This document shows positions 46,197-55,085 of a DNA stretch of 64,000 nucleotides, in pieces (position 1 is the stretch's first letter; each line of letters begins with the position of its first letter). Made by a program: the position numbers and the translations under genes. The stretch is taken from contig NZ_LJJB01000010.1 in NCBI RefSeq assembly GCF_001420695.1, forward strand, positions 328,365 to 392,364, in the 5' to 3' direction. The DNA is from Brevibacillus choshinensis. GTDB lineage: Bacteria > Bacillota > Bacilli > Brevibacillales > Brevibacillaceae. Under the pieces are notes generated by a model. It had not been told where the DNA came from and made no database searches. It worked only from the letters and a program-made list of their open reading frames with translations.

Positions 46197-47891
46197 ATGC
46201 TGACGATTAAAGACTTACTCCACATTAAATCGATCGATGGGATGCGCATTATTGCCGGACAAAACGGCGTCGATAACGTCGTTTCTATCGTCAATATCAT
46301 GGAAAATCCCGATGCGTTCGACTGGCTCATGCCCAATGAATTGCTCCTTTCTACCGGCTATATTTTTAAAGACAATGAAGAATTGCAAAATCGCATCATC
46401 AGGGAGCTCGCGGAAATCAACTGCTCGGGTCTGTGCATCAAAATGCATCGCTACTTCGACGAAATCCCGCAGAACATGATCGATCTGGCCAACCAGCTTG
46501 GACTCCCGCTGCTGACGATCCCCTTTGAATACACCTTGTCCAAAGTGATCGCGATCATCAATGAAAAGGCATCGGGTAGATATGACTTGCTCAACCGAAA
46601 GTCGTTGGACATGCACAACATCCTGTTTCGCATCGCGCTGGAGGGCGGGGGAATCGACCGGATTTCCGCTGAGCTGTCTGACACGATCAACAACCCGATC
46701 CTCTTTCTGGACCGGGACTGGAACTTGCTCCACTATACAGAAGTCGAGAACAATCCTGTGCCACTCTCCTCTTGTCTGCATCTGGTGAGAAATCGTCCTG
46801 TATTTACGAAAGACTTTACGGAGACGATTCCCCGCAACATCAGTCAGATCAAAAAATCAGTCAAACGAATCTATTATTCCAAAGGTCGCGAAATTAAATG
46901 TCGCATTCTTCCTGTCGCGGTCGCCAATTACATCTACGGATATATCATCGTGTGGCAGACGGTTCGGGAGCTGACCGAGTTTGACTATATTGTCCTGGAG
47001 CAATCCTCTACCATCTTGGCCCTAGAGCGCATCCGGGCACGGGAGATCGAGGAGGTCAAGCTGACGATCCGGCAGGACTTTTTTGATGACTTGCTCACCG
47101 GAAAGCTGACTTCTATCGATTCCATCCAGCCATTGTGCGATCTGCACGGCATCAACGCCAGCTACATGTACTACTGCATGGTCATTACGATCGAACCGGA
47201 CGTGCTGGGCAGTCTGGAGGATATGGTCGTAAGAAAATATGAGCAAGATCATATCGCCAAAAAATGCGTGGATCTCGTCTACGAGCATGCCAGTCAAGCA
47301 AACGGAGAACTGATGTGTTTTTACCGAAACAACCGGATCATCGTCCTCATCGGGCAAAATGAATACAGACCCACTATCACGGTCAATGAAGCGAAGCAGT
47401 TTGCCGACGAGCTGTACGAGACTTTGCTGGCAAAAATCAAGAAAACGACGTTCTCTGTCGGGATCGGCCGTCAGTACAAAACGATCACTTCCTTGCACAA
47501 GAGCTTTTCCGAAGCCCATGAAGCGATCCGGCTGATGCACAAGTTTGACGGAAAACGATCAGTCTCTCACTTTGAGGATTATTCGATCTATCACTTTCTC
47601 GAATCGAATATCAAGGCGAGTGAGCTGGAGGACTTTTTTCTGAAACGTCTGGGGAAAGTCCATGAGCACGATCTTGGTTTTGGCACCAGCTTCATGACGA
47701 CTTTGGAGGGTTACTTTGCCCACAACCAAAATGTGAGCGAAGCGGCAAAGGCCATGTTTATTCATCGCAACACGTTCATCTATCGGATCGATAAAATCAA
47801 AGAAATTCTTGGCACCGATCTGAAGCATTCCGAGGAGCTCCTGCAAATTCAGCTCGCTTTGAAAATCTATAAGCTTTTGCAAAAAGAGTAA
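46197..47891 (+). CDS. pucR: PucR-family purine catabolism regulator
   Basis: About 564 residues: N-terminal PucR domain (LTIKDLLHIKSIDGMRII), a central GGDEF-like region (about 300-430) and a C-terminal PucR HTH (NQNVSEAAKAMFIHRNTF near 510). The family activates purine and allantoin degradation genes in Firmicutes. ATG 46197 is preceded by GGGAGG; the frame reaches 46107 but overlaps the palindromic site. Divergent from the ankyrin-AllFGH-like operon, which it probably activates. A terminator follows. Confidence 0.92.
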   Translation: MLTIKDLLHIKSIDGMRIIAGQNGVDNVVSIVNIMENPDAFDWLMPNELLLSTGYIFKDNEELQNRIIRELAEINCSGLCIKMHRYFDEIPQNMIDLANQLGLPLLTIPFEYTLSKVIAIINEKASGRYDLLNRKSLDMHNILFRIALEGGGIDRISAELSDTINNPILFLDRDWNLLHYTEVENNPVPLSSCLHLVRNRPVFTKDFTETIPRNISQIKKSVKRIYYSKGREIKCRILPVAVANYIYGYIIVWQTVRELTEFDYIVLEQSSTILALERIRAREIEEVKLTIRQDFFDDLLTGKLTSIDSIQPLCDLHGINASYMYYCMVITIEPDVLGSLEDMVVRKYEQDHIAKKCVDLVYEHASQANGELMCFYRNNRIIVLIGQNEYRPTITVNEAKQFADELYETLLAKIKKTTFSVGIGRQYKTITSLHKSFSEAHEAIRLMHKFDGKRSVSHFEDYSIYHFLESNIKASELEDFFLKRLGKVHEHDLGFGTSFMTTLEGYFAHNQNVSEAAKAMFIHRNTFIYRIDKIKEILGTDLKHSEELLQIQLALKIYKLLQKE

Positions 47892-47902
47892 GAAAAAAGA
47901 AA

Positions 47903-47939
47903 AACGCGGGAAATTGAAGTGCACCCGCGTCCTTTTTTT
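47903..47939 (+). terminator. Terminator of pucR
   Basis: ACGCGGG pairs with CCCGCGT, followed by seven T. The T-run is also the first part of repeat copy B. Confidence 0.85.
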
Positions 47940-48646
47940 GCACTTGGTCAGACTGTAGTGGAGTGGAGGAAAATGGAGAAAACGCTCCAGCTTCTTGGGT
48001 CCCCTGCTGAGGGGTCATCCCTGTACGGTTCCATGAAAAAAGAGAAACCGCGTCCAAAGTAGCCGATCCTGTCCCAAAGATCTTCGCTTTTTTCTCCCTT
48101 TTCCTCTGCCAGCTTTGGCTCTTCCACTTGCCTGCCTTTTCTTGAGAGCCTTCCACGGAGTTTCTTTGAAAAAAACCCTTCGTGGGACAATACCAAAGAA
48201 GAACGAAAGCTTGGTTCTCCCTATTCATTCGCTCCCGTGACACGTCGAACGGACATATTGGATGTCTTCGTTTTTCACTTGATTAACCCATATCCTTCGA
48301 AGCGCGAAGATTGGGAAACTAAGCTTTTACTCCCTTGACCCCTTAACACCAGGTAGCTAGAAACCACAACAGCTCGCAGGAGAAGCAGGTTTCCTGGCGG
48401 AGCGACTCCGGAACCCAGCTAAGCGGAACAACGAATTCACGGGATCCAGAAGCGGTACCTCTGTATCCGCTTCGGAGCGGCTACTCCTTTACCGCTTCCC
48501 CGTGAATCGTTGTGGAGCGGACAGTCTATACTCCATTGCAGGGTGTAAACGGGGCCCCGCCGAACGCGAGCGTTAGCTTGTGTTCGGTGGGTAAAGACCG
48601 GAGCGCAGATCGGAAACCTGCTTCTCCCCACCCCAGCTATGTTGTT
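47931..48646 (+). repeat. Large hairpin-rich intergenic repeat, copy B
   Basis: Second copy of the element at 3741-4363, same orientation, filling most of the gene-free 47892-48802 stretch. Conserved blocks: 47931-48023, about 48040-48108 and 48352-48646, with a 240-base copy-specific spacer between the last two. The terminal inverted repeat of block 3 is perfect here (48380-48395 with 48612-48627, 16 bp). Inside are the ATTCACGGG/GAAGCGGTA long stem, a tetraloop hairpin CCGCT-TCGG-AGCGG and an extra hairpin CCGAAC...GTTCGG absent from copy A. No protein-coding frame is convincing. The rest, 48647-48802, holds the nuclease promoter region (TATAAT at 48723-48728). Confidence 0.8.
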
Positions 48647-48802
48647 AAACTCTCCCTCAAATTGGGCTTTTTGACCTCACTACCAATAGTACGACCGACT
48701 GTGTGCCAAGTTGCCCGATTCTAGTATAATACGATTACGACTGAATATTCATACAACATGTTGTGCGTGGAAACCAGCTATTTTCCAAGGAGGAGAGGAC
48801 TC

Positions 48803-49657
48803 ATGAAAGCAGGCTACGATCCTTTTTTTCTCAGTGAAAAGCACCACATTCCACTGCCATTACCGCAGGGCCGCACCGCCACAGATGCATTGGACAACGG
48901 GAGCGTATTTGACTTTACGCACTTTTCTATCGTTATGAACCAGCGTACCCGATTCGCCATTATCTCTGCAGCCTGCGTAGACATCAGTCGATCCACGAAC
49001 ATCGAGCGTGATAACACGTCCTGGCATTTTGACGATCGGATCCGAAAGGAAAATCAGGTCGGGCCCGAGTATTATGCCGAAAACGATTATGACAAAGGTC
49101 ATCTCACCCGCCGAAAGGACATTTGCTGGGGAGAGCGACGAGAAGCGGAAAGAGCCAACTACGACTCGTTCTGCTACGCCAATATCGCCTTGCAGCACCA
49201 TAACTTCAACACCGGAATCTGGAACTGCCTGGAGGACTGGGTCATTCAACGATTGAACACAGCAAAAAGACTGATCATCCTCACCGGACCGATCCACAAA
49301 GACGAGGATGAAGAGTACTGTGGCGTACGTGGAGAACCAGGCTGCGGTATTCAGGTTCCTTTTGGTTTTTGGAAGAGCGTCCTGTATGTAGACGAACAAC
49401 AACTACAGGTGAATGGTCTCTCGTTTCTCATCCGGCAAAGTTCGGAGCAATCCAAGGAACGCTGTGAGTACCAAAGGCTCGTCACCTATCAAGTACCGCT
49501 TGAGACGATCGCCAAGGAAACCAGTCTGCAATTTGACGCGAGTCTCTATCCTCGCAATCCTCTATTCGCAAAGCCGCGTCTGATCGCTGGCGGACGTGAA
49601 CAGACTGTCTCGGAGCAGATCCCGATCCACCGGGCAGCAGACATCAAGTGGAGCTAG
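48803..49657 (+). CDS. DNA/RNA non-specific endonuclease (NUC family)
   Basis: About 284 residues of the beta-beta-alpha-metal endonuclease family. DKGHLTRRKD matches the DRGH active-site motif (catalytic His near residue 98), and NIALQHHNFNTGIWNCLEDWV supplies the metal-binding Asn; LTGPI is also typical. AGGAGGAG lies before ATG 48803; an upstream ATG at 48758 would add 15 residues. No signal peptide was seen, so location is unclear. The gene ends overlapping the convergent GNAT gene by 14 bases. Confidence 0.9.
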   Translation: MKAGYDPFFLSEKHHIPLPLPQGRTATDALDNGSVFDFTHFSIVMNQRTRFAIISAACVDISRSTNIERDNTSWHFDDRIRKENQVGPEYYAENDYDKGHLTRRKDICWGERREAERANYDSFCYANIALQHHNFNTGIWNCLEDWVIQRLNTAKRLIILTGPIHKDEDEEYCGVRGEPGCGIQVPFGFWKSVLYVDEQQLQVNGLSFLIRQSSEQSKERCEYQRLVTYQVPLETIAKETSLQFDASLYPRNPLFAKPRLIAGGREQTVSEQIPIHRAADIKWS

Positions 49658-50411
49658 ACCTGTCCACGCCCACGTCGCGTATTCGATACCAGTACGGATA
49701 GACTTCCTTGTACCCCAGTTTTTCGTAGAGTCTGAGCGCTGGTGTATTATCTTGCACGACCTGCAGATAGGAATGCTTGGCACCGTGTTCTACTCCCCAT
49801 TGCAAAATGCTCAAGACCAGCTGCTCACCAAATCCGCGCTTGCGGTAGGAAGGGTCTGTCACGATATCATAGAGGCCGATGTATTCTCTTTCCAAAACAC
49901 CTAGACCGCAGGCAACGACTTTCCCCTCATGAACCAGAGCAGCATAGCAAGTGGACGGTATGATTTTTCGCAGCGTCTGTGACATCGTCCGCTTCTCTTC
50001 ATCATCCTTTCTTGATAGTCGACAAAAAGCATTCACCCATTCATCCGTGCATGCTTCATAGACTTGGACGGTCTGAATGGAAGGTGATGCCATCCTCTCA
50101 AGCGAAACCGTCTGCACACTCGTATCTGCATGGAGGGCATATCCTTTTTGTTCCAGAAGGGCGTCCAAGCCAGCTGGCTGGGAGTACGGTGTCAGTTTGA
50201 AGATCGTGGGGAGCCCTTTACTTTCGTAGTGTCTTTCACATGCTGCTATTTTTTGTTCGAGGTTTGTAATTGTCGGGGGATAAAGCGGATAGACGGAGTT
50301 CGCTCTTTTTGTATAACCGTCGGCAAAACGCAGTAGCCAGCCATCGTCTACCATCGTCTCCAATGCAGGCCAGGCGTTGATTGATCGTTCTTCCAATTGT
50401 GCATTCATCAC
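49644..50411 (-). CDS. GNAT-family N-acetyltransferase
   Basis: 255 residues with an N-terminal non-catalytic half and a C-terminal GNAT fold: acetyl-CoA-binding RKRGFGEQLVLSIL near residue 195 and NTPALRLYEKLGYKEVY near 228. Acceptor unknown. Starts ATG-ATG at 50411/50408 with GGGAG nearby. It overlaps the nuclease gene tail to tail by 14 bases. Confidence 0.88.
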   Translation of the reverse strand: MMNAQLEERSINAWPALETMVDDGWLLRFADGYTKRANSVYPLYPPTITNLEQKIAACERHYESKGLPTIFKLTPYSQPAGLDALLEQKGYALHADTSVQTVSLERMASPSIQTVQVYEACTDEWVNAFCRLSRKDDEEKRTMSQTLRKIIPSTCYAALVHEGKVVACGLGVLEREYIGLYDIVTDPSYRKRGFGEQLVLSILQWGVEHGAKHSYLQVVQDNTPALRLYEKLGYKEVYPYWYRIRDVGVDRSSST

Positions 50412-50486
50412 TTATCAGCTCCCTCTCTTATTAATATTAATTCATAAATACGTATAAATATACAATTTTTCGTTCATTTTGGAGAA

Positions 50487-50537
50487 CATAAAAAACCTCG
50501 ATCCTTCCTAGTTTGGAAAGGTCGAGGTTTCTTTTGG
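50487..50537. terminator. Bidirectional terminator
   Basis: AAACCTCGA and CCTTCC pair with GGAAAGG and TCGAGGTTT; ends the ctaB transcript on the minus strand. Confidence 0.82.
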
Positions 50538-50558
50538 TCCATTGCAGTCAATTTGAGA

Positions 50559-51422
50559 TCATCCTACTATACGATTCGTATCCAAAATCATCGTCAGGAA
50601 CATAATCATCAAGTAATTGATCGAAATAATAAAGTTTGTTTTCGCCCACTTCTCATCGTTTTTGGCCCTGAATCCAGCTACCGTATGGCCAAGCCACACA
50701 ACGGCTAATACCACTGAGAGTACCAAGAAATAGGTACCGACATATCCATAGGTGTACAGCAAGACGGAGGCAGGAACGAGCAGCACAATATACGGAACCA
50801 TCTGCCATTTCGTCCGCGTAATTCCCTTAACGACAGGTAGGAGCGGAAATCCCGCTGCTCTGTATTCCTCTACACGTCGAATAGCGAGAGACCAGAAATG
50901 GGCAGGTTGCCAGAGGAACAACAAGGCAAACATAATCCATGCCCCCATATCCACTTCACCAGTTACTGCGCAATAGCCAATGACTGGAGGCATCGCGCCA
51001 GAAATCCCTCCAATAGAGGTACTCCAGGTTGAATTTCTTTTCAGCCACATTGTATAGATGACTACATAGACGAAAATACCTAATAGACCCAACCACCCTG
51101 CCAATTCATTGACAAGTACAAATAACACACAAGAACCGACTACGCCAAGCACGATCGCGTACAGTAACACAGCTTGGGGCTTCATCCGCCCTTGTGGAAG
51201 AGCACGGTCACGCGTACGTTCCATTTTCGTATCAAAATCTCGATCCAGGTAATTATTGAATACACAAGCAGAAGCCATAGTCAAAGCGGAGCCAAGTAGC
51301 ATCCACAGCAATCCCCACAGGTCAATCTCCCATCGTGAAGCGACCCAATAACCACCAAATGCCGCAATCAAGTTCAATCGGATAATGCGCGGCTTGGTGA
51401 GGGCCACAAGATCTTTTAGCAC
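50559..51422 (-). CDS. ctaB: Protoheme IX farnesyltransferase (heme O synthase)
   Basis: 287 residues of the UbiA prenyltransferase family with about eight helices. NNYLDRDFDTKMERTRDRALP near residue 61 carries the Asp-rich motif; YTMWLKRNSTWSTSIGGISGAMPPVIG is the CtaB/CyoE signature. It converts heme B and farnesyl diphosphate to heme O in the membrane for terminal oxidases. It lies 10 bases after a TetR gene rather than in a cta operon, so its expression is probably set by that regulator. Confidence 0.94.
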   Translation of the reverse strand: MLKDLVALTKPRIIRLNLIAAFGGYWVASRWEIDLWGLLWMLLGSALTMASACVFNNYLDRDFDTKMERTRDRALPQGRMKPQAVLLYAIVLGVVGSCVLFVLVNELAGWLGLLGIFVYVVIYTMWLKRNSTWSTSIGGISGAMPPVIGYCAVTGEVDMGAWIMFALLFLWQPAHFWSLAIRRVEEYRAAGFPLLPVVKGITRTKWQMVPYIVLLVPASVLLYTYGYVGTYFLVLSVVLAVVWLGHTVAGFRAKNDEKWAKTNFIISINYLMIMFLTMILDTNRIVG

Positions 51423-51432
51423 AGTGTACCTC

Positions 51433-52071
51433 CTAGTTTTCTTTCAGTGATACTGCCACTTTCCGTGGACAGTCTGGTTGAATAGTTGTTCCATGCAAAA
51501 AAATGGATATCGCCATACGATGTAGCTCGATTTGCTCTTCCATCTTCCGTTCATGCCGTGCTGCTCCCAATCCTGCGAAGAGGGCGTACAGAATGAAGGC
51601 GAGCTGGTTCTTGTCATAGCCGCCTATCTCCCCTTTGTCGATTGCCTCTTGCAGGACCGAGTGGAAAACCTCCCGCTGCTTCTGAACAGCAAGCATAATT
51701 TGTTTGACAACCTCAGGATTGGCGGTCTCACTCCCTCGAAACTCTTCGGCCGCTTTGGTGAGAGGGTTCTTTAACTCGTCGGCCACATGATCAGCGAGAC
51801 CATATAATTTCTCAGATACCGTCTGACATTGCTTTTCCTTGGAAGACCATTGCTCAATCCATTCGTCGACCTGCTCTTCAATCAAATAAAGAAACAGGCC
51901 TTCCTTACTTTTAAAGTGGTGATAGAGATTGCCTTTGCTACTTCCAGAGGCTACGATGATGTCTTCTATGGATGTTCCGAGATAACCCTTTTGGGAAAAC
52001 AAATCTTTTGAAACGAGTGCAATACGTTTCTTTGTCTCTGTATTGCCTCGGGAGACTTTCTTACTAATAAT
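51433..52071 (-). CDS. TetR-family regulator with no standard start codon
   Basis: The frame encodes a TetR regulator: HTH TSIEDIIVASGSSKGNLYHHFKSKEGLFLYLI followed by an effector domain with AALGA-like LFAGLGAARHE. The first helix (TKKRIALVSKDLFSQKGY) is upstream of the only TTG candidate (52002) and belongs to the fold, so that start would truncate the DNA-binding domain. Upstream in frame there is no ATG, GTG or TTG before a TGA. An ATT at 52071 lies 7 bases after a GGGAGGAG ribosome site. The ATG at 52078 is one frame off and stops after four codons. So either a rare ATT start or a one-base change. Likely controls itself and ctaB. Confidence 0.8.
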   Translation of the reverse strand: MISKKVSRGNTETKKRIALVSKDLFSQKGYLGTSIEDIIVASGSSKGNLYHHFKSKEGLFLYLIEEQVDEWIEQWSSKEKQCQTVSEKLYGLADHVADELKNPLTKAAEEFRGSETANPEVVKQIMLAVQKQREVFHSVLQEAIDKGEIGGYDKNQLAFILYALFAGLGAARHERKMEEQIELHRMAISIFLHGTTIQPDCPRKVAVSLKEN

Positions 52072-52241
52072 CGTTCATCTCCTCCCTACGTTCTTACCAA
52101 ACAGAACGGTCGGTCTATTGAAGAATAACACAGCTTATGGGTAAAGGAATGGACGATTTGGTACAATTCCATGAAGAAAGGGCCTTTCCTCGTTCCATAC
52201 AAGGACGACCCCTTCACTAGATTCATTGCCTATGCGCTTCT

Positions 52242-54290
52242 TCACTTTCCACTTTTTACCGGTGTGACCAGTCCCACCTTCTGGTCATAAATGTCGTAGA
52301 CTGCCCTGGCAATATTGGCTGCGGAACGGCCGCCATAGCCGCCTTCCGGTACGACTACTGCGACAGCCAATTTCGGATTTTCCAAGGGAGCAAACGAAAT
52401 CAGTACGCCATTTGTAATACGGGCGTATCTCGACCATTTTTCGGACGATTTCCCTGTTTTCTTATCTACGACTGTGGTTGGCGTATAAATATCCTGTTCA
52501 GAGGTTCCCGTTTTGGCCGCGATTTTGTATGGGAATCCCGCAAATGCGTTGATCGCGGTTCCCCCTGGCTGCGTGACCAAATACATCCCGTTATGGACGA
52601 TATTCCAATAAAGGTCGGGAAGCTTGATCGTATTTAATACTTTTGGCGTGAACGATTGCACCACATTTCCTTTGCTATCCTTGATCTTGTCCACGATTTG
52701 CGGTTGCATCCTCACGCCTTTGTTTGCCAAGGTCGCTGCGTATTGGGCAAGCTGCATGGTGGTCAAACGGACTTGCTGACCAAAGGATGATTGGACCATA
52801 GCGGCTAGCGGGCCGTATTCCTTGTTCATGACCAGGTAGTCTTCCTTGCCTTCGTTTTCGCCAGGCAAATCAATTCCCGTTTGAACCCCTAAACCGAATG
52901 CATGGTAGTAGTTTTGCATGACCGATACCGCTTCTTTGCCGTACTTGCTGGACATCAGCTCTCCGACTCGGGCCATATACGTGTTGGAGGACTTCTGCAA
53001 GGCCTTTTGCGGAGTGAGGACACCGTAATTGTGATGCTGGTCGTTATTGATCGTGTCCGTACCCCGTCCATAGTGGTAAGCGCCCGGATCAATCCAGCTG
53101 TCATTCGGGCTGATCACTTTCTCCGCCATGCCCATGAGTACCGTGATTGGCTTCACGACAGACCCTGCTGGCACGATTGACTGGGGATGCTTGTAATTCT
53201 CCGCTTCAGCAGCTTTGCCCGTCTTGGGACGAACATCATAGGGAGCTTCTTTGATCGTGCCGTTCGTAACCGAATATTTAATTTGGTCATAGGTGTCGCC
53301 GTCCAGACCCATCGACCATACATTCGGATCATATTCGGGATAGCTGACCATCGCGACGATTTTTCCTGTTTTCACTTCCATAGCGACGACGTATGCGCCT
53401 TTTGCTTGAGAAGCCTTGTCCACCGTTCGCCTCAAATCCGGCATGAAATCCTTGATAAAATCGCGGATCCCTAGCTGGACATCCTCGTCGATGGTGAGAT
53501 ACAGATCGTCGCCTTTTGTCGGTGCCTTTTCTTCTAGCATTTTTATGATAGTCTGGTCGGAGGTGACCTCATATTTTTGGTATCCGTTTTCGCCCCGCAG
53601 CTGTTCTTCGTAGCTTCTTTCCACTCCATCCAGCCCTACCATTTGGTTCGACAGATAGTGATCCTTTTGTTGGAGATAGAAATCGGAACCGAGATTTTCC
53701 GCTACGTGATAGGGACGCACGTATCCAATCGCTTGGACAGCCACCTCTTTTGGATCATAGACGCGGATGGGCTTCGTTATTACCGCAACCCCAGGCAAGT
53801 CGCTCAAGTGCTCCTCCAGATAGGCGATTTCCTTTTGGGACAAATCATATTTGAGATCCTTCTCCGTCAATTTCGGGGAAAGACGCATCGTTCTTTCCAT
53901 TTTTCCGTCCTTCAGCTCGTAGCCCACATCCATCTTTTTTAACAACGATACTTTATTTGTTCCTGCCAGTACCTTTTCTAAATGGGTCACCAGGTTCAAA
54001 TAATCGTTGCTCGTCATATTGTCGAGTTCATGAAAGACGGCGGTGAACGAAGCACGGTTGTTTACGATCACTTTTCCGTTCTTATCGTAGATATCTCCGC
54101 GTATAGCCGTGATCGGTGTTTCTTTGAAATTTTGCTTGCTCGCCTGCTTCGCATAGTCATGGCCTTGGGCGATCTGGATATCTGCCAGGCGCAGTACCAC
54201 GACGGAAAAGATCAGAAAGACGAGGAAAAATAGGATATTCAAACGCTTCGAGAGCATGGTTTTCTGCTGTTGATCTTCTTGGTTCTTCAC
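52242..54290 (-). CDS. Class B penicillin-binding protein (PBP2/PbpA-like)
   Basis: 682 residues: a short cytoplasmic tail, one membrane helix (NILFFLVFLIFSVVVLRL, about 18-35), a PBP dimer domain and a transpeptidase domain with SVVK (in PAGSVVKPITVL), SSN (KSSNTYMARV) and KTGT (AAKTGTSEQ). It cross-links peptidoglycan outside the membrane; similar to B. subtilis PbpA/PbpH, involved in rod-shape wall growth. No mreBCD or rodA is adjacent. Divergence from pencillin-sensitive motifs was not seen. Confidence 0.92.
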   Translation of the reverse strand: MKNQEDQQQKTMLSKRLNILFFLVFLIFSVVVLRLADIQIAQGHDYAKQASKQNFKETPITAIRGDIYDKNGKVIVNNRASFTAVFHELDNMTSNDYLNLVTHLEKVLAGTNKVSLLKKMDVGYELKDGKMERTMRLSPKLTEKDLKYDLSQKEIAYLEEHLSDLPGVAVITKPIRVYDPKEVAVQAIGYVRPYHVAENLGSDFYLQQKDHYLSNQMVGLDGVERSYEEQLRGENGYQKYEVTSDQTIIKMLEEKAPTKGDDLYLTIDEDVQLGIRDFIKDFMPDLRRTVDKASQAKGAYVVAMEVKTGKIVAMVSYPEYDPNVWSMGLDGDTYDQIKYSVTNGTIKEAPYDVRPKTGKAAEAENYKHPQSIVPAGSVVKPITVLMGMAEKVISPNDSWIDPGAYHYGRGTDTINNDQHHNYGVLTPQKALQKSSNTYMARVGELMSSKYGKEAVSVMQNYYHAFGLGVQTGIDLPGENEGKEDYLVMNKEYGPLAAMVQSSFGQQVRLTTMQLAQYAATLANKGVRMQPQIVDKIKDSKGNVVQSFTPKVLNTIKLPDLYWNIVHNGMYLVTQPGGTAINAFAGFPYKIAAKTGTSEQDIYTPTTVVDKKTGKSSEKWSRYARITNGVLISFAPLENPKLAVAVVVPEGGYGGRSAANIARAVYDIYDQKVGLVTPVKSGK

Positions 54291-54444
54291 TACCTTACTC
54301 CCCCCTTTGCGTTCAATTTGTTACCTAGAGAACAACCGCTTTTTACTGTATACAACTTTGCTCATCAAGGAAATAGTTATTCTCGCATCTTTATATTGAC
54401 ACTTTTTTGTACGACCTTTTTACAAGAGAGCCGAACCGCACTAA

Positions 54445-54480
54445 AATGAAAAGCCGAGACGATTGCCTCGGCTTCGTTAC
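54445..54480 (-). terminator. Terminator of the aminotransferase/NAD(P)-binding operon
   Basis: AAGCCGAG pairs with CTCGGCTT; on the minus strand a T-rich tract follows. Confidence 0.78.
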
Positions 54481-54524
54481 GCGATATATTTTACGACGAT
54501 GTCTATTATCCTTTTGCTACCAAC

Positions 54525-55085
54525 CTATCTCACGCTAATCATCCGATCAATCGCCCTGTTTTCCTCCAAGGTCCCGGCATCCACAATCTGATAGCCTGCT
54601 CCCCCAAAAAGCTCGATAACCTGACATTTGGCCTCTTCATCATCACTGGTTACGTAAATCGCTGATGGGACTCCCTGTTCTATTCTCGTATTCCTATGAA
54701 TTCCAGCACTTTTTGCCCCGACGACTCTGCTCTTGGGCAGTTTCTTTTGCAATTCTTCTGAACCGGAAGTACGCCAGCCGAATAGCAATCGATCTTCGCT
54801 AGTTTGCGGGATGGACAGGTCAATCACGATTTTTCCATTCAACCAGGGTGCGTAGACGTCTGCCCATGGTAGCAGGTCCTGAAAAGGCATTGCCACAATG
54901 ATCAGCCGATGAGCATTGATCGCTTCCGTATAGCTTGAGACATTCACCCTCGTCTCCTCCATCAGCAGCTCCCTTGCCAAGGCTACCGAACGAACGCCCC
55001 AAGTTACCGCCTCGTTTGGAAATCGTTCACGCACATAGTGGACAATCCTTCTCCCCCATCTTCCATCGGCAATGATCGCGATCAT
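54525..55085 (-). CDS. Short NAD(P)-binding oxidoreductase (F420/P5C-reductase-like fold)
   Basis: 186 residues with an atypical dinucleotide motif (IIADGRWGRRIV in place of GxGxxG), LIIVAMPFQDLLPW near residue 65 and VVGAKSAGIHRNTR near 120. It resembles the NADP_oxidoreductase, coenzyme-F420-dependent family (NAD-binding half only) rather than a full-length reductase. Start ATG overlaps the stop of the upstream aminotransferase by 4 bases, so the two proteins probably work in one pathway, for instance reducing the oxo product or an imine. Substrate unknown. Confidence 0.75.
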   Translation of the reverse strand: MIAIIADGRWGRRIVHYVRERFPNEAVTWGVRSVALARELLMEETRVNVSSYTEAINAHRLIIVAMPFQDLLPWADVYAPWLNGKIVIDLSIPQTSEDRLLFGWRTSGSEELQKKLPKSRVVGAKSAGIHRNTRIEQGVPSAIYVTSDDEEAKCQVIELFGGAGYQIVDAGTLEENRAIDRMISVR

